Below are positions 56,223 to 64,000 of a stretch of DNA of 64,000 nt, one piece after another (position 1 is the first letter of the stretch; each line of letters starts with the position of its first letter). Source of the DNA: Alicyclobacillus fructus (GTDB taxonomy: Bacteria; Bacillota; Bacilli; Alicyclobacillales; Alicyclobacillaceae); the NCBI RefSeq assembly GCF_017329605.1, contig NZ_JAFMTY010000010.1, positions 1 to 64,000 of the forward strand, written 5' to 3'. The notes under the pieces were generated by a model. That model had not been told where the DNA came from. It saw nothing but the letters and a program-made list of their open reading frames with translations, and did no database searches. Made by a program: the position numbers and the translations under genes.

Positions 56223-58004
56223 TCAGCGAGAATCGCTCGTTTCGCTCGCAAGCGTCCTGGACATGATGCTCTCCACAAGCGTCCGCTCGGGCGTCACGAA
56301 CAGCGTTTTCTGGTGGTCGTAGAGCGCAAACCCGGGCCGGGCTCCGTTCGGCTTCCACACGTGGCGGATTTCCGTCACATCCACGGGCACGTTCGCGGAG
56401 TCGCGCATGCGGCTGAAGTAGGCGGCGAGCACCGCTGCCTCCTCGATGGTGCGCGCCGGAATGGTCTCCGCTTGGCCTCGTTCGATCACGACGTGCGATC
56501 CGGGCGCATCCTTGACGTGGAGCCAGAGGTCGCGCTTGTCGGCTTTGCGAAATGTCAGGCGGTCGTTTTGCACATTGTTGCGACCGACGCGAATGACAAA
56601 ACCGTCGCTCGAGCGAAACACGTGCGGCTCGGTTTCACGGACGCGCTTCTTGCCGCCTCCGCCTCGCAGCGGCGCCTGCGCCAGAAACCCCTGCGCCTGT
56701 AGCTCGCGGCGCACCTCTTCCAGGTTCTCCAGGGAGGTGTCCGCGAGTGCCTGAAGCACATCCTCCAAGTAACGCAGATCCCGCAGCGCGCTCTCGCGCT
56801 CTGACTCAATCCACTGCCGCGCCCGCTTTCGTTTGGCCGCCATGCGAAAGAGGCGCTGAGCGTTGGCGATGGCGTCCAGGGACGGATCGAGCTCGATCCG
56901 CATCGGCCGATTGTCGTCGTAGTAATTCGGCAGCTCGACTTCCGAAGCTCCGCGCGGAACCTCGTGCGCGTACGCCGTCAAAAGTTCAGCCCGGATCCGC
57001 AGTTCCTCTTCATCCTGGGCGTCTTGCCACTCCTCCTCCAGCCGCACCAGCTTGCCGCGAAGGCGGTCCATGTGTTCCCGGACGGTCCGCTCCAATTCTG
57101 CAGCCAGGCGAGATTGACGAAGAGCCTCGCCGGTGTCGGCAAACAGCCAGCGAATGGCGTCGCTCATCGTTTCGCACTCCGCGAAGCGGCGGCGCGACGT
57201 GAGCCGAAACGGGGCGCATTCCACGGCCCTGCCCATGTCGTCGAGCCCCACGGAAGCAGGCTCTCGCGCCGCGTTCACGGCGTCCGCCAGTTCGAGGGCC
57301 GCCTGTTGGATGGACGAGGGCTCGAGGGAACCGGCCCTTTCGAGCGCCCGGTGCAAAATTTCCCGAGCCGTAATCGGACCCGTACCGGCGAGCTTTTCCA
57401 CGACAGCAAGCTGATTCGCGCGAGACGACCCGCCGGACGGATCGATACCCAGAAAATCGTCGGGCAGGCACGCTTCCACGGGCTTCTTGCGCTGGGGAGG
57501 CGGCGGCAGATACGGAAGACCGGGCAACACCGCGCGGTAGCGGGACATCTCTTCCGTCACGCGCACCGCGCTGTCGACGATCACGCGTTCTCCATCCGAC
57601 GCTTCTTCGACCAGGACGATGTTGCTGTGGCGCCCCATGATCTCGCAGATCAAAGTGTACAGATGGCGGTCGCCGAGATCGTCCAGGGCCTCGATCTTGA
57701 ACTCGAGCACGCGATCCCATCCCGGCTGTGCGACCCCCAGGATGCGGCCTCCCTCGACGTGCTTGCGCAGGAGGACGCAGAACATCGGCGGGGTGCTCGG
57801 ATTGTCTGGGCGCTCGTCACTCAGAAAGTGGACGCGCGCATGTTGTTGGTGGGCGGACAGGTACAGGCGCCTCGCCCCCAGGTGGGCCGAGCGGACGGCG
57901 AGGACGAGATCGCGCTCACCAGGTTGATAGATTCTGTCGATCCGTGCGCCCCGCAGCGCGTCGTCGAGTTCGCGCGCGAGGCGGCGCAAGGTCCAACCGT
58001 CCAC
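56223..58004 (-). CDS. rqcH: Ribosome quality control protein RqcH (NFACT)
   Basis: A 593-residue NFACT protein: N-terminal NFACT-N (DRIYQPGERDLVLAVRS), helix-hairpin domain, long coiled coil (LRGKLVRLEEEWQDAQDEEE) and C-terminal NFACT-R (DLWLHVKDAPGSHVVIERGQ). It adds alanine tails to nascent chains on stalled 50S subunits. GTG 58004 has GAGGAG nine bases upstream and fits the usual length. As in B. subtilis it is divergent from the YloB-type ATPase gene. ylmH, its partner, is at 38.4 kb. Confidence 0.93.
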   Translation of the reverse strand: MDGWTLRRLARELDDALRGARIDRIYQPGERDLVLAVRSAHLGARRLYLSAHQQHARVHFLSDERPDNPSTPPMFCVLLRKHVEGGRILGVAQPGWDRVLEFKIEALDDLGDRHLYTLICEIMGRHSNIVLVEEASDGERVIVDSAVRVTEEMSRYRAVLPGLPYLPPPPQRKKPVEACLPDDFLGIDPSGGSSRANQLAVVEKLAGTGPITAREILHRALERAGSLEPSSIQQAALELADAVNAAREPASVGLDDMGRAVECAPFRLTSRRRFAECETMSDAIRWLFADTGEALRQSRLAAELERTVREHMDRLRGKLVRLEEEWQDAQDEEELRIRAELLTAYAHEVPRGASEVELPNYYDDNRPMRIELDPSLDAIANAQRLFRMAAKRKRARQWIESERESALRDLRYLEDVLQALADTSLENLEEVRRELQAQGFLAQAPLRGGGGKKRVRETEPHVFRSSDGFVIRVGRNNVQNDRLTFRKADKRDLWLHVKDAPGSHVVIERGQAETIPARTIEEAAVLAAYFSRMRDSANVPVDVTEIRHVWKPNGARPGFALYDHQKTLFVTPERTLVESIMSRTLASETSDSR

Positions 58005-58168
58005 GCTCGATGCTCCTCTCTCACGAAGCCAGTATACCGCAGTTTCCGCAAATCGGCGCGGTGATTTCTTGACAAAGGTCGTCAGCCGTGAACCTGATGC
58101 GCTCGGACATGTTCGGGCCCACCGGCGCATAGATGATTACGAGACAAGTTCACGAAGGGGTGTGCTCG

Positions 58169-60889
58169 GTGGAACAACAAACGTGGCATGCGGAGAGCGA
58201 GGCCGAATGCCTCGCGCGACTCGGGACATCGCTCGACGGGCTCTCCCGCGCGGAGGTGGAGAGGCGGCGCGAGGAGCACGGGCTGAACCTGCTGAGCGAC
58301 GGGAACAAGGTGTCGCTCTTGACGGTCTTCTTCAACCAGTTTCGCGATTTCATGACGCTGGTGCTTCTTGCGGCCACGCTCATCTCAGGGCTTCTCGGCG
58401 AGTACACGGACGCCATCACCATTATCGCCATCGTGTTCCTGAACGGCATTCTCGGTTTTATCGAGGAAGTGAGGGCGGAGCGATCGCTCAAGGCCCTGAA
58501 GGAACTGACGGCGCCGGTGGCCAAAGTGCGCCGAGAAGGCGCTGTGGAAGAGGTCTCGGCGAAGGAACTGGTGCCGGGCGACATCGTGTTGTTGGAGGAC
58601 GGCGATCGCGTCCCTGCGGATGGCCGCCTGCTTCGGGCGCGATCGCTCGAAGTCGAGGAGTCGGCATTGACGGGGGAATCGGTGCCGGTGGCGAAGGATG
58701 CGCAGGCTCGGGTTCCGGTGGACAGCCCTCTGGCCGAGCGGCGCAACATGGTTTACATGGGCACCATGGTGACGCGCGGGCGCGCGGAGTATGTCGTCAC
58801 GGCCACCGGCATGCAGACGGAGATGGGCAAGATCGCCGATCTGATCGACCAGTCCGAGGACCAGGAGACGCCGCTTCAGAAGCGGCTCGATCAACTCGGA
58901 AAGACGCTCGTCTGGATCTCGCTCGGCATCACGGTCCTCGTGGTGGTGGCCGGCGTCATGCACGGGCACGCGCTGTACGAAATGTTCCTGGCGGGCGTGT
59001 CGCTTGCGGTCGCCGCGATTCCTGAGGGGTTGCCGGCCATCGTGACCATCGCGCTCGCCCTCGGCGTGCAGCGGATGATCAAGCGGAATGCCATCGTGCG
59101 CCGACTGCCTTCGGTCGAAACCCTGGGGTGTGCGACGGTCATTTGTTCCGACAAGACCGGGACGCTGACGCAGAACAAGATGACGGTCACGCAGATTTAC
59201 GCGGACGGCATGTACGTGGACGTCACCGGTTCGGGACATCAGTTGCGCGGAGAATTCGCCGCGGATGGCCGCCGGATCGACCCTGGGAGACGGGCTGCGC
59301 TGAAGAGCCTGATGGAGATCGCGGCGGTGTGCAACCAGGCACATGTGGAGCCTGGATCGGACGGCGCCTCTGCACGCGCGGTCAAGGGAGATCCGACGGA
59401 AGTCGCGCTCCTCGTCCTGGCGCACAAGGCGGGATTTGCAAACGCGGACAGCGCGTACGAGCGGATCGACGAGCGGCCGTTTGACGCCGATCGGAAGATG
59501 ATGAGCGTGCTGGTGCGCGCCGGAGACGAATGGTTCGCCTTCGTCAAAGGGGCGCCGGATGTCCTCTTGGGGCGCTGCACGCATGTGCTGCTCGGCAATC
59601 GCGAGGAGCCGCTCGGACAGACGCTGCGCAAGGAGATTCTCGCCGCCAACGAGCAGATGGCGTCGCGGGCGCTGCGGAACCTCGGCTTCGCCTACAGGCG
59701 CTTTCGTTCTGCCGAAGAGTCGCGCCAGGCGGACTGGGAGTCGGATCTGGTTTTTGTGGGAATTTGCGGAATGATCGATCCGCCGCGAGATGAGGCCAAA
59801 GCGGCCATCGCCAAGGCGAAGGCGGCCGGGATCCGCACGGTCATGATCACGGGGGATCATCAGGCTACGGCGACCGCGATTGCGCGGCAGCTCGACATTC
59901 TGCCGCCGGGAGGGCGCGTGTTGACGGGCGCCGACCTCGAAAACCTGGATGACAAGCGGCTTTCGAACCTCGTGCGGGATACCTATGTCTACGCGCGCGT
60001 GACGCCCGAACACAAGCTCCGCATTGTGAGGGCGCTCCAGGCCAATCACGAAGTCGTGGCCATGACGGGCGACGGCGTGAACGACGCCCCTGCCATCAAA
60101 CAGGCGGATATCGGCATCGCCATGGGCCAAAGCGGGACGGATGTCGCCAAGGAAGCCTCGAGCCTCATCCTGGCGGACGACAACTACGCGACCATCGTGG
60201 CGGCGGTCGAAGAGGGCCGTGCCATCTACGACAACATTAAGAAGTTCATTCGCTACCTGCTCGCGTCCAACGTGGGCGAGATTTTGACGATGTTTCTGGC
60301 CATGCTGGCAGGCTGGCCGCTCCCGCTCACGCCCATTCAAATCCTGTGGGTCAATCTCGTCACCGATGGACTGCCCGCCATCGCACTCGGCGTCGACCAA
60401 CCGGAGGACGACATCATGAGCCGCCCGCCGCGAAACGTGCACGAGGGCATTTTCGCGCGCGGCATGGCGGTGAAGATCCTGTCGCGCGGCACGCTCATCG
60501 GTCTCGCCACGCTCGCGGTGTTCGCTTGGTCGCTGCGGCAGGGAGCGGATCTTGCGCACGCTCAGACCATGGCCTATGCGACGCTCACCATGGCTCAACT
60601 TATCCTGGTGTTCGATTCGCGCAGCCTGGAGGGCGGCATCCTGAAGCGGAATCCATTGGGCAACGTGTGGCTGATCTTCGCGGTCCTGTCCTCCGTCGCG
60701 CTGTTTGTCTGCACGATGTACGTGCCGCGCATGGCCGAGGTGTTTCACACCGTCCCTCTCGGCCCGGCCGACTGGGCTGTCGTGCTTGTCGCGGCGGCGG
60801 TTCCCACATTCGCGCTTTCGATCCGCCGCATGGGGCGCAAGCAGCTGCACAAGCTGCAAAATCGATCGGGTTCGGACGTCGCGGCTTGA
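58169..60889 (+). CDS. P-type calcium-transporting ATPase (YloB/PacL type)
   Basis: A 906-residue P2-type ATPase. It has an N-terminal cation-ATPase domain, the dephosphorylation motif LTGES, phosphorylation Asp in CSDKTGTLTQNKM, hinge TGDGVNDAPAIKQ and about ten helices. PEG in AIPEGLPAIV fits Ca2+ pumps of the SERCA/PMCA type. In B. subtilis YloB is sporulation-linked. GTG 58169 after GAAGGGG; ATG 58133 lacks such a site. Confidence 0.92.
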   Translation: MEQQTWHAESEAECLARLGTSLDGLSRAEVERRREEHGLNLLSDGNKVSLLTVFFNQFRDFMTLVLLAATLISGLLGEYTDAITIIAIVFLNGILGFIEEVRAERSLKALKELTAPVAKVRREGAVEEVSAKELVPGDIVLLEDGDRVPADGRLLRARSLEVEESALTGESVPVAKDAQARVPVDSPLAERRNMVYMGTMVTRGRAEYVVTATGMQTEMGKIADLIDQSEDQETPLQKRLDQLGKTLVWISLGITVLVVVAGVMHGHALYEMFLAGVSLAVAAIPEGLPAIVTIALALGVQRMIKRNAIVRRLPSVETLGCATVICSDKTGTLTQNKMTVTQIYADGMYVDVTGSGHQLRGEFAADGRRIDPGRRAALKSLMEIAAVCNQAHVEPGSDGASARAVKGDPTEVALLVLAHKAGFANADSAYERIDERPFDADRKMMSVLVRAGDEWFAFVKGAPDVLLGRCTHVLLGNREEPLGQTLRKEILAANEQMASRALRNLGFAYRRFRSAEESRQADWESDLVFVGICGMIDPPRDEAKAAIAKAKAAGIRTVMITGDHQATATAIARQLDILPPGGRVLTGADLENLDDKRLSNLVRDTYVYARVTPEHKLRIVRALQANHEVVAMTGDGVNDAPAIKQADIGIAMGQSGTDVAKEASSLILADDNYATIVAAVEEGRAIYDNIKKFIRYLLASNVGEILTMFLAMLAGWPLPLTPIQILWVNLVTDGLPAIALGVDQPEDDIMSRPPRNVHEGIFARGMAVKILSRGTLIGLATLAVFAWSLRQGADLAHAQTMAYATLTMAQLILVFDSRSLEGGILKRNPLGNVWLIFAVLSSVALFVCTMYVPRMAEVFHTVPLGPADWAVVLVAAAVPTFALSIRRMGRKQLHKLQNRSGSDVAA

Positions 60890-60918
60890 TTGCCAACTTG
60901 ACCGGCCATCGGTACAAT
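60890..60918 (+). promoter_or_regulatory. yicC operon promoter
   Basis: TTGCCA and TACAAT are each one mismatch from consensus with a 17-base spacer. They lie just past the ATPase stop and about 36 bases before yicC. Confidence 0.7.
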
Positions 60919-60953
60919 CCTGACCAGAACAGACGCGGTCAGGGGGCGTGGGC

Positions 60954-61832
60954 GTGAGCATTCGCAGCATGACAGGGTTTGGTCGCGCGGAGGGACGCGT
61001 CGGGCCTTACGACGCGGTGGTGGAAGCGAAGTCCGTCAATCACCGCTTCCTGGAGGTCTCGGTTCGACTGCCGCGCGACGTTGCGTTCGCCGAAATGGCC
61101 GTTCGCGATCGCGTCAAGGCCCGTTTGCACCGCGGGCGGGTGGACATCGCCGTATCGCTTTCGTCCGCCGGGACCGAGGCTCAAGAGGTCGCCGTCGACT
61201 GGGGGCTCATTGAGGCGCTTGTCGAGGCGGATCGGGCGCTGTCCGCCAAACTGGGGATCGAGTTTGACCCCAGCGGGGCGCGGCAGTGGCTCACGTTTCC
61301 CGGGGCCGTCACCGTGCGCCCGGCGGCGGTCGCTGAAGACGAGGCGGTTTCATGCTTGGTCCGGCTCGTGGATGTCGCGCTCGATGGGCTCATTCACATG
61401 CGCGAGCGGGAAGGCTTGAACCTCGCTGAGGCGTGTGAGAGCTATCTCGACGAGGCGGAGTCCCGTCTTCGGGCGGTCCGCGAGCGGGCGCCCGCATCGG
61501 TCGCCTCGTATCGGGCTTCGCTTTGGGCCAGAGTGGCCGAGCTTGGCGCGTCCGTGGATGAAGCGCGGCTTGCGCAAGAGGTGGCGCTCTTCGCCGACCG
61601 CATCGCCATCGACGAGGAGTTGGTGCGGCTCGAGGCGCATGTGAAGGCGTTTCGGAGCGATCTCCGCCGAAGCGAGCCCGTGGGTCGCAGGCTTGACTTC
61701 ATCGTGCAGGAGATGCACCGCGAGGTGAACACCATCGCGTCCAAGTCCCAGGACGCCCAAATCAGCCAGCACGTGGTGGAGATGAAGGCGCTCGTGGAGA
61801 AACTGCGCGAGCAGGCCCAGAACGTCGAGTAG
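60954..61832 (+). CDS. YicC/YloC family endoribonuclease
   Basis: A ~292-residue protein with N-terminal SIRSMTGFGRAEG and C-terminal GRRLDFIVQEMHREVNTIASK, typical of YicC/YloC. Recent work on the family shows endoribonuclease activity. GTG 60954 gives AGGGGG a 7-base gap; GTG 60948 is an alternative. Confidence 0.9.
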   Translation: MSIRSMTGFGRAEGRVGPYDAVVEAKSVNHRFLEVSVRLPRDVAFAEMAVRDRVKARLHRGRVDIAVSLSSAGTEAQEVAVDWGLIEALVEADRALSAKLGIEFDPSGARQWLTFPGAVTVRPAAVAEDEAVSCLVRLVDVALDGLIHMREREGLNLAEACESYLDEAESRLRAVRERAPASVASYRASLWARVAELGASVDEARLAQEVALFADRIAIDEELVRLEAHVKAFRSDLRRSEPVGRRLDFIVQEMHREVNTIASKSQDAQISQHVVEMKALVEKLREQAQNVE

Positions 61833-61905
61833 CGGCTGCTCTTTTCTTCTCGGCCGGATCGATGTAAAATGTAAAGAAGCGTCGTATGTCTTGAGGGAAC
61901 GGTGT

Positions 61906-61920
61906 CCGCCCAGAGGGCGG
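61906..61920 (+). other. Compact hairpin in rpoZ leader
   Basis: CCGCCC and GGGCGG pair around an AGA loop, 12 bases before the GGGGTGA ribosome binding site of rpoZ. There is no T-run. Possibly a leader structure or mRNA-stabilising element. Confidence 0.4.
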
Positions 61921-61945
61921 AGATTTCGATATGGGGTGACCGTCG

Positions 61946-62146
61946 TTGATTTATCCGTCCATCGATCGCCTGTTGGAGCGGTGCAACAGCAAGTACGCGC
62001 TCGTCGTGCTCGCGGCGAAGCGCGCGCGCAAGCTTCAGAACGAGACGTTGAATCAGCCCGGCGCGTCCACGACGCGGAACGTGAGCCGCGCGCTCTGGGA
62101 AATTCACGACGGCGTCGTTCGCTGCAAGAACTGGAACGGCGAGTGA
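61946..62146 (+). CDS. rpoZ: RNA polymerase omega subunit
   Basis: A 66-residue protein: MIYPSIDRLLERCNSKYALV and LAAKRARKLQNE are the core omega motifs, followed by NVSRALWEIHDGVV. Omega stabilises the beta' subunit. TTG start after GGGGTGA. It follows yicC directly; remA and gmk, which lie between in B. subtilis, are missing. Confidence 0.93.
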   Translation: MIYPSIDRLLERCNSKYALVVLAAKRARKLQNETLNQPGASTTRNVSRALWEIHDGVVRCKNWNGE

Positions 62147-62234
62147 TCGTATTTCTTGATCGGGCGATGAGGCAGGACAACCGCGCGTTGTTCTGCCTCT
62201 TGTCTTGAAGGCAGGAGCCAAGGGAGGGTGCGGT

Positions 62235-63452
62235 ATGGACAACAAGACCATCCTCGTCGGGGTGGGAGGAGGCATTGCGGCGTACAAGTCCGCGAATCTG
62301 TGTTCGCTCCTGGTGAAGCGCGGTTACGAGGTGCAGGTGCTGATGACCGAACACGCGACCCGGTTCATTCAGCCGCTCACCCTGCAGGCCCTGACCAAGC
62401 ACCCGGTGATTTTCGATACCTTCGCGGAACCCAATCCGTCGGAGATTGCGCATATCGCGGTGGCGGATCGGGCGGATCTCTATGTCATCGCCCCGGCGAC
62501 CGCGAATCTCATCGCCAAACTGGCGCACGGCCTGGCGGACGACATGGTCACCACCACTGCGCTCGCCGCGACTTGCCCCACGGTGGTCGCGCCGGCCATG
62601 AACGTCCACATGTTTGAACATCCTGCCGTGCAGGAGAATCTGGAGATCCTTCGCCGCCGCGGAACCCTCGTGCTGGATCCGGGCGAGGGGCCGTTGGCAT
62701 GCGGTTACACGGGCCGAGGCCGCATGCCCGAGCCCGAGGACATCGTGGACGTCATCGAGGCCGTTCTGCACCAGGATCGGGATCTCGACGGACTGTCCAT
62801 CCTGATCACCGCCGGGCCGACCGTCGAGGACATCGATCCCGTGCGCTACCTCACCAACCGCTCGAGCGGAAAGATGGGGTACGCGCTCGCTGAGCAGGCC
62901 GCGCGCCGTGGAGCCCGCGTGACGCTCGTCTCTGGCCCCACGCATTTGAAGCCCGTGCCAGGCGCCCGGATGGTGTACGTCCGATCGACGGAGCAGATGC
63001 TGCACGCGGTGAGCGAGTTTTTTCCCGAGGCGGATGCGTTCATTTCCGCGGCCGCGCCGGCGGATTTCCGACCCGCCCGCACGCTGGACCATAAATGGAA
63101 AAAGTCGCAGGGCCCACTCAAGCTCGATCTCGTCGAGACGCCGGACATCCTGCTCGCTGTTCATCGCATGAAGCGCCCGGGCCAAGTGGTGGTGGGATTT
63201 GCGGCGGAGACGGACGCGCCTGTGGAATACGCGCGAAAGAAGCTGTGCGACAAGGGCTTGGACCTTATCGTGGTGAACGACGTCACCAAGCCGGGCGCTG
63301 GTTTCGAGGTCGATACCAATCAGGTGACGCTCCTTGGAAAGGACGGATCGATGGAGGCGCTGCCGGTGATGGAAAAGCACCGCGTGGCGGACCACATCCT
63401 GACCCGCGTGCGCCAGGTCCTTCGCGTGTCGGACGGTGAGCGGCCTGTATGA
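62235..63452 (+). CDS. coaBC: Bifunctional CoaBC, coenzyme A biosynthesis
   Basis: A 405-residue fusion: N-terminal flavin-dependent phosphopantothenoylcysteine decarboxylase (PAMNVHMFEHPAVQENL) and C-terminal phosphopantothenate-cysteine ligase (ITAGPTVEDIDPVRYLTN, then SSGKMGYALA). ATG after GGGAGGG. Overlaps priA by 4 bases. Confidence 0.95.
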   Translation: MDNKTILVGVGGGIAAYKSANLCSLLVKRGYEVQVLMTEHATRFIQPLTLQALTKHPVIFDTFAEPNPSEIAHIAVADRADLYVIAPATANLIAKLAHGLADDMVTTTALAATCPTVVAPAMNVHMFEHPAVQENLEILRRRGTLVLDPGEGPLACGYTGRGRMPEPEDIVDVIEAVLHQDRDLDGLSILITAGPTVEDIDPVRYLTNRSSGKMGYALAEQAARRGARVTLVSGPTHLKPVPGARMVYVRSTEQMLHAVSEFFPEADAFISAAAPADFRPARTLDHKWKKSQGPLKLDLVETPDILLAVHRMKRPGQVVVGFAAETDAPVEYARKKLCDKGLDLIVVNDVTKPGAGFEVDTNQVTLLGKDGSMEALPVMEKHRVADHILTRVRQVLRVSDGERPV

Positions 63453-64000
63453 CCGCGCGCGTCGCGGAGATCGTGGTCGACGGAACGGCGCTGTTTTTGG
63501 ACAAGCGCTTCGACTACCTCATTCCGCCCGGCATGGATGTGACCCCCGGCGTGCGCGTGGTCGTGCCGATGCGCGAGTCCGTGCGATCCGGCATCGTTTG
63601 GGCGGTGAAGGCGTCCGCGGAAGCCGGACAGCTTCGGCCCATCGCGCGCGTGGTGGACCGCGATCCGGTGTTGACACCGCACCAGATGCGGATGGCCGAA
63701 TGGCTGTGCGATCGCTATGCCGCCACGCTTCCCGAGGCTGTGTCCGCCATCCTGCCTGGGGCGTTTCGCGTGCGCGCCCGCAAAGTGCTGGTCGCGGCGC
63801 CGGAAGCGTCCATTCCCGATGACGTGAGGGCTCTGCCGCTGTTTCGCTTCATCGCCGAGTGCGAGCCCGAGTGGCGCGACATCCGGGCGAGATCGAAGGC
63901 GGATGAACGCAAGGCGCGGGAGTTCCTGCGGGCCGGATTTGTCCGCGAAGATCTGCGGGTCGATGAGGCGGTTGGGGAGAAGCGGCAGGCGTACTTGGTG
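63449..64000 (+). CDS. priA: Primosomal protein N' (PriA helicase), 5' part
   Basis: The first 184 codons of PriA, cut by the window end. The N-terminal 3'-DNA-binding domain is visible (AEIVVDGTALFLDKRFDYLI, then GVRVVVPM and MAEWLCDRYAATLPEAVSAI). The full protein restarts stalled replication forks. ATG overlaps the coaBC stop, as in B. subtilis. Confidence 0.9.
   Translation, partial: MTARVAEIVVDGTALFLDKRFDYLIPPGMDVTPGVRVVVPMRESVRSGIVWAVKASAEAGQLRPIARVVDRDPVLTPHQMRMAEWLCDRYAATLPEAVSAILPGAFRVRARKVLVAAPEASIPDDVRALPLFRFIAECEPEWRDIRARSKADERKAREFLRAGFVREDLRVDEAVGEKRQAYLV

Noticed and set aside
61946-62146. RemA as an alternative call for the small gene after yicC
   Set aside because: The sequence carries the omega motifs YPSID and AAKRARKLQ, so it is rpoZ.

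Overview
The window looks like chromosomal DNA from a GC-rich, spore-forming, acid-loving Firmicute of the Alicyclobacillus type. Three things point that way. Gene order follows Bacillus subtilis closely across four conserved blocks. Sporulation genes are present (rsfA, gerC, spoVD, spoVE, spoIIGA, sigE, sigG, ylmC, a YitD-like comA). Start codons are often TTG or GTG behind strong purine-rich ribosome binding sites. The genus is an inference; no rRNA gene is present. The first ~130 bases are almost pure C runs and are probably a contig-end artefact.

Layout. 0.1-2.4 kb: small regulatory or unknown genes (DUF1292, YlbF-like, IDEAL-domain, DUF2892). 2.5-5.8 kb: clpP, a cysteine desulfurase paired with thiI, and a small basic protein. 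5.9-8.7 kb: rsfA, an orphan gerC lipoprotein and an SDR reductase. 8.8-33.3 kb: bshC (bacillithiol synthesis), then a full division and cell-wall (dcw) cluster: mraZ, rsmH, ftsL, pbpB, spoVD, murE, mraY, murD, spoVE/ftsW, murG, murB, murA (split), divIB, two DUF881 genes, sbp, ftsA, ftsZ. 33.6-36.2 kb: spoIIGA, sigE, sigG. 36.3-43.5 kb: ylmC, ylmD, ylmE, ylmG, ylmH, divIVA, small genes, a DksA-type zinc-finger gene, comA on the opposite strand, lspA and rluD. 43.5-52.2 kb: the pyrimidine operon pyrR-B-C-carA-carB-pyrF-pyrE with a PyrR attenuator. 52.3-58.0 kb: an FAD oxidoreductase, an MFS transporter, glutamate dehydrogenase and rqcH. 58.2-64.0 kb: a Ca-type P-ATPase, yicC, rpoZ, coaBC and the start of priA.

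The most striking feature is a 2,865-bp element inside murA (24186-27050). It carries only a bacillithiol-disulfide reductase gene (ypdA), a ~52-codon ORF and a large serine recombinase. The two ends share GGTC. Joining the flanks there restores an uninterrupted 419-residue MurA frame with the catalytic Cys116. Joining the element ends produces an attP-like site with strong dyad symmetry around a TC dinucleotide. The element is therefore probably an excisable, skin-like intervening sequence in a cell-wall gene. All its genes run in the same direction as the dcw operon, so transcription could still reach ftsA and ftsZ.

Other notable signals are three 10-bp-spaced TGG repeats (a likely MraZ operator) at the mraZ promoter and a textbook PyrR attenuator. 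Several genes are absent where B. subtilis has them: ileS, pyrP/pyrK/pyrD, remA and gmk.
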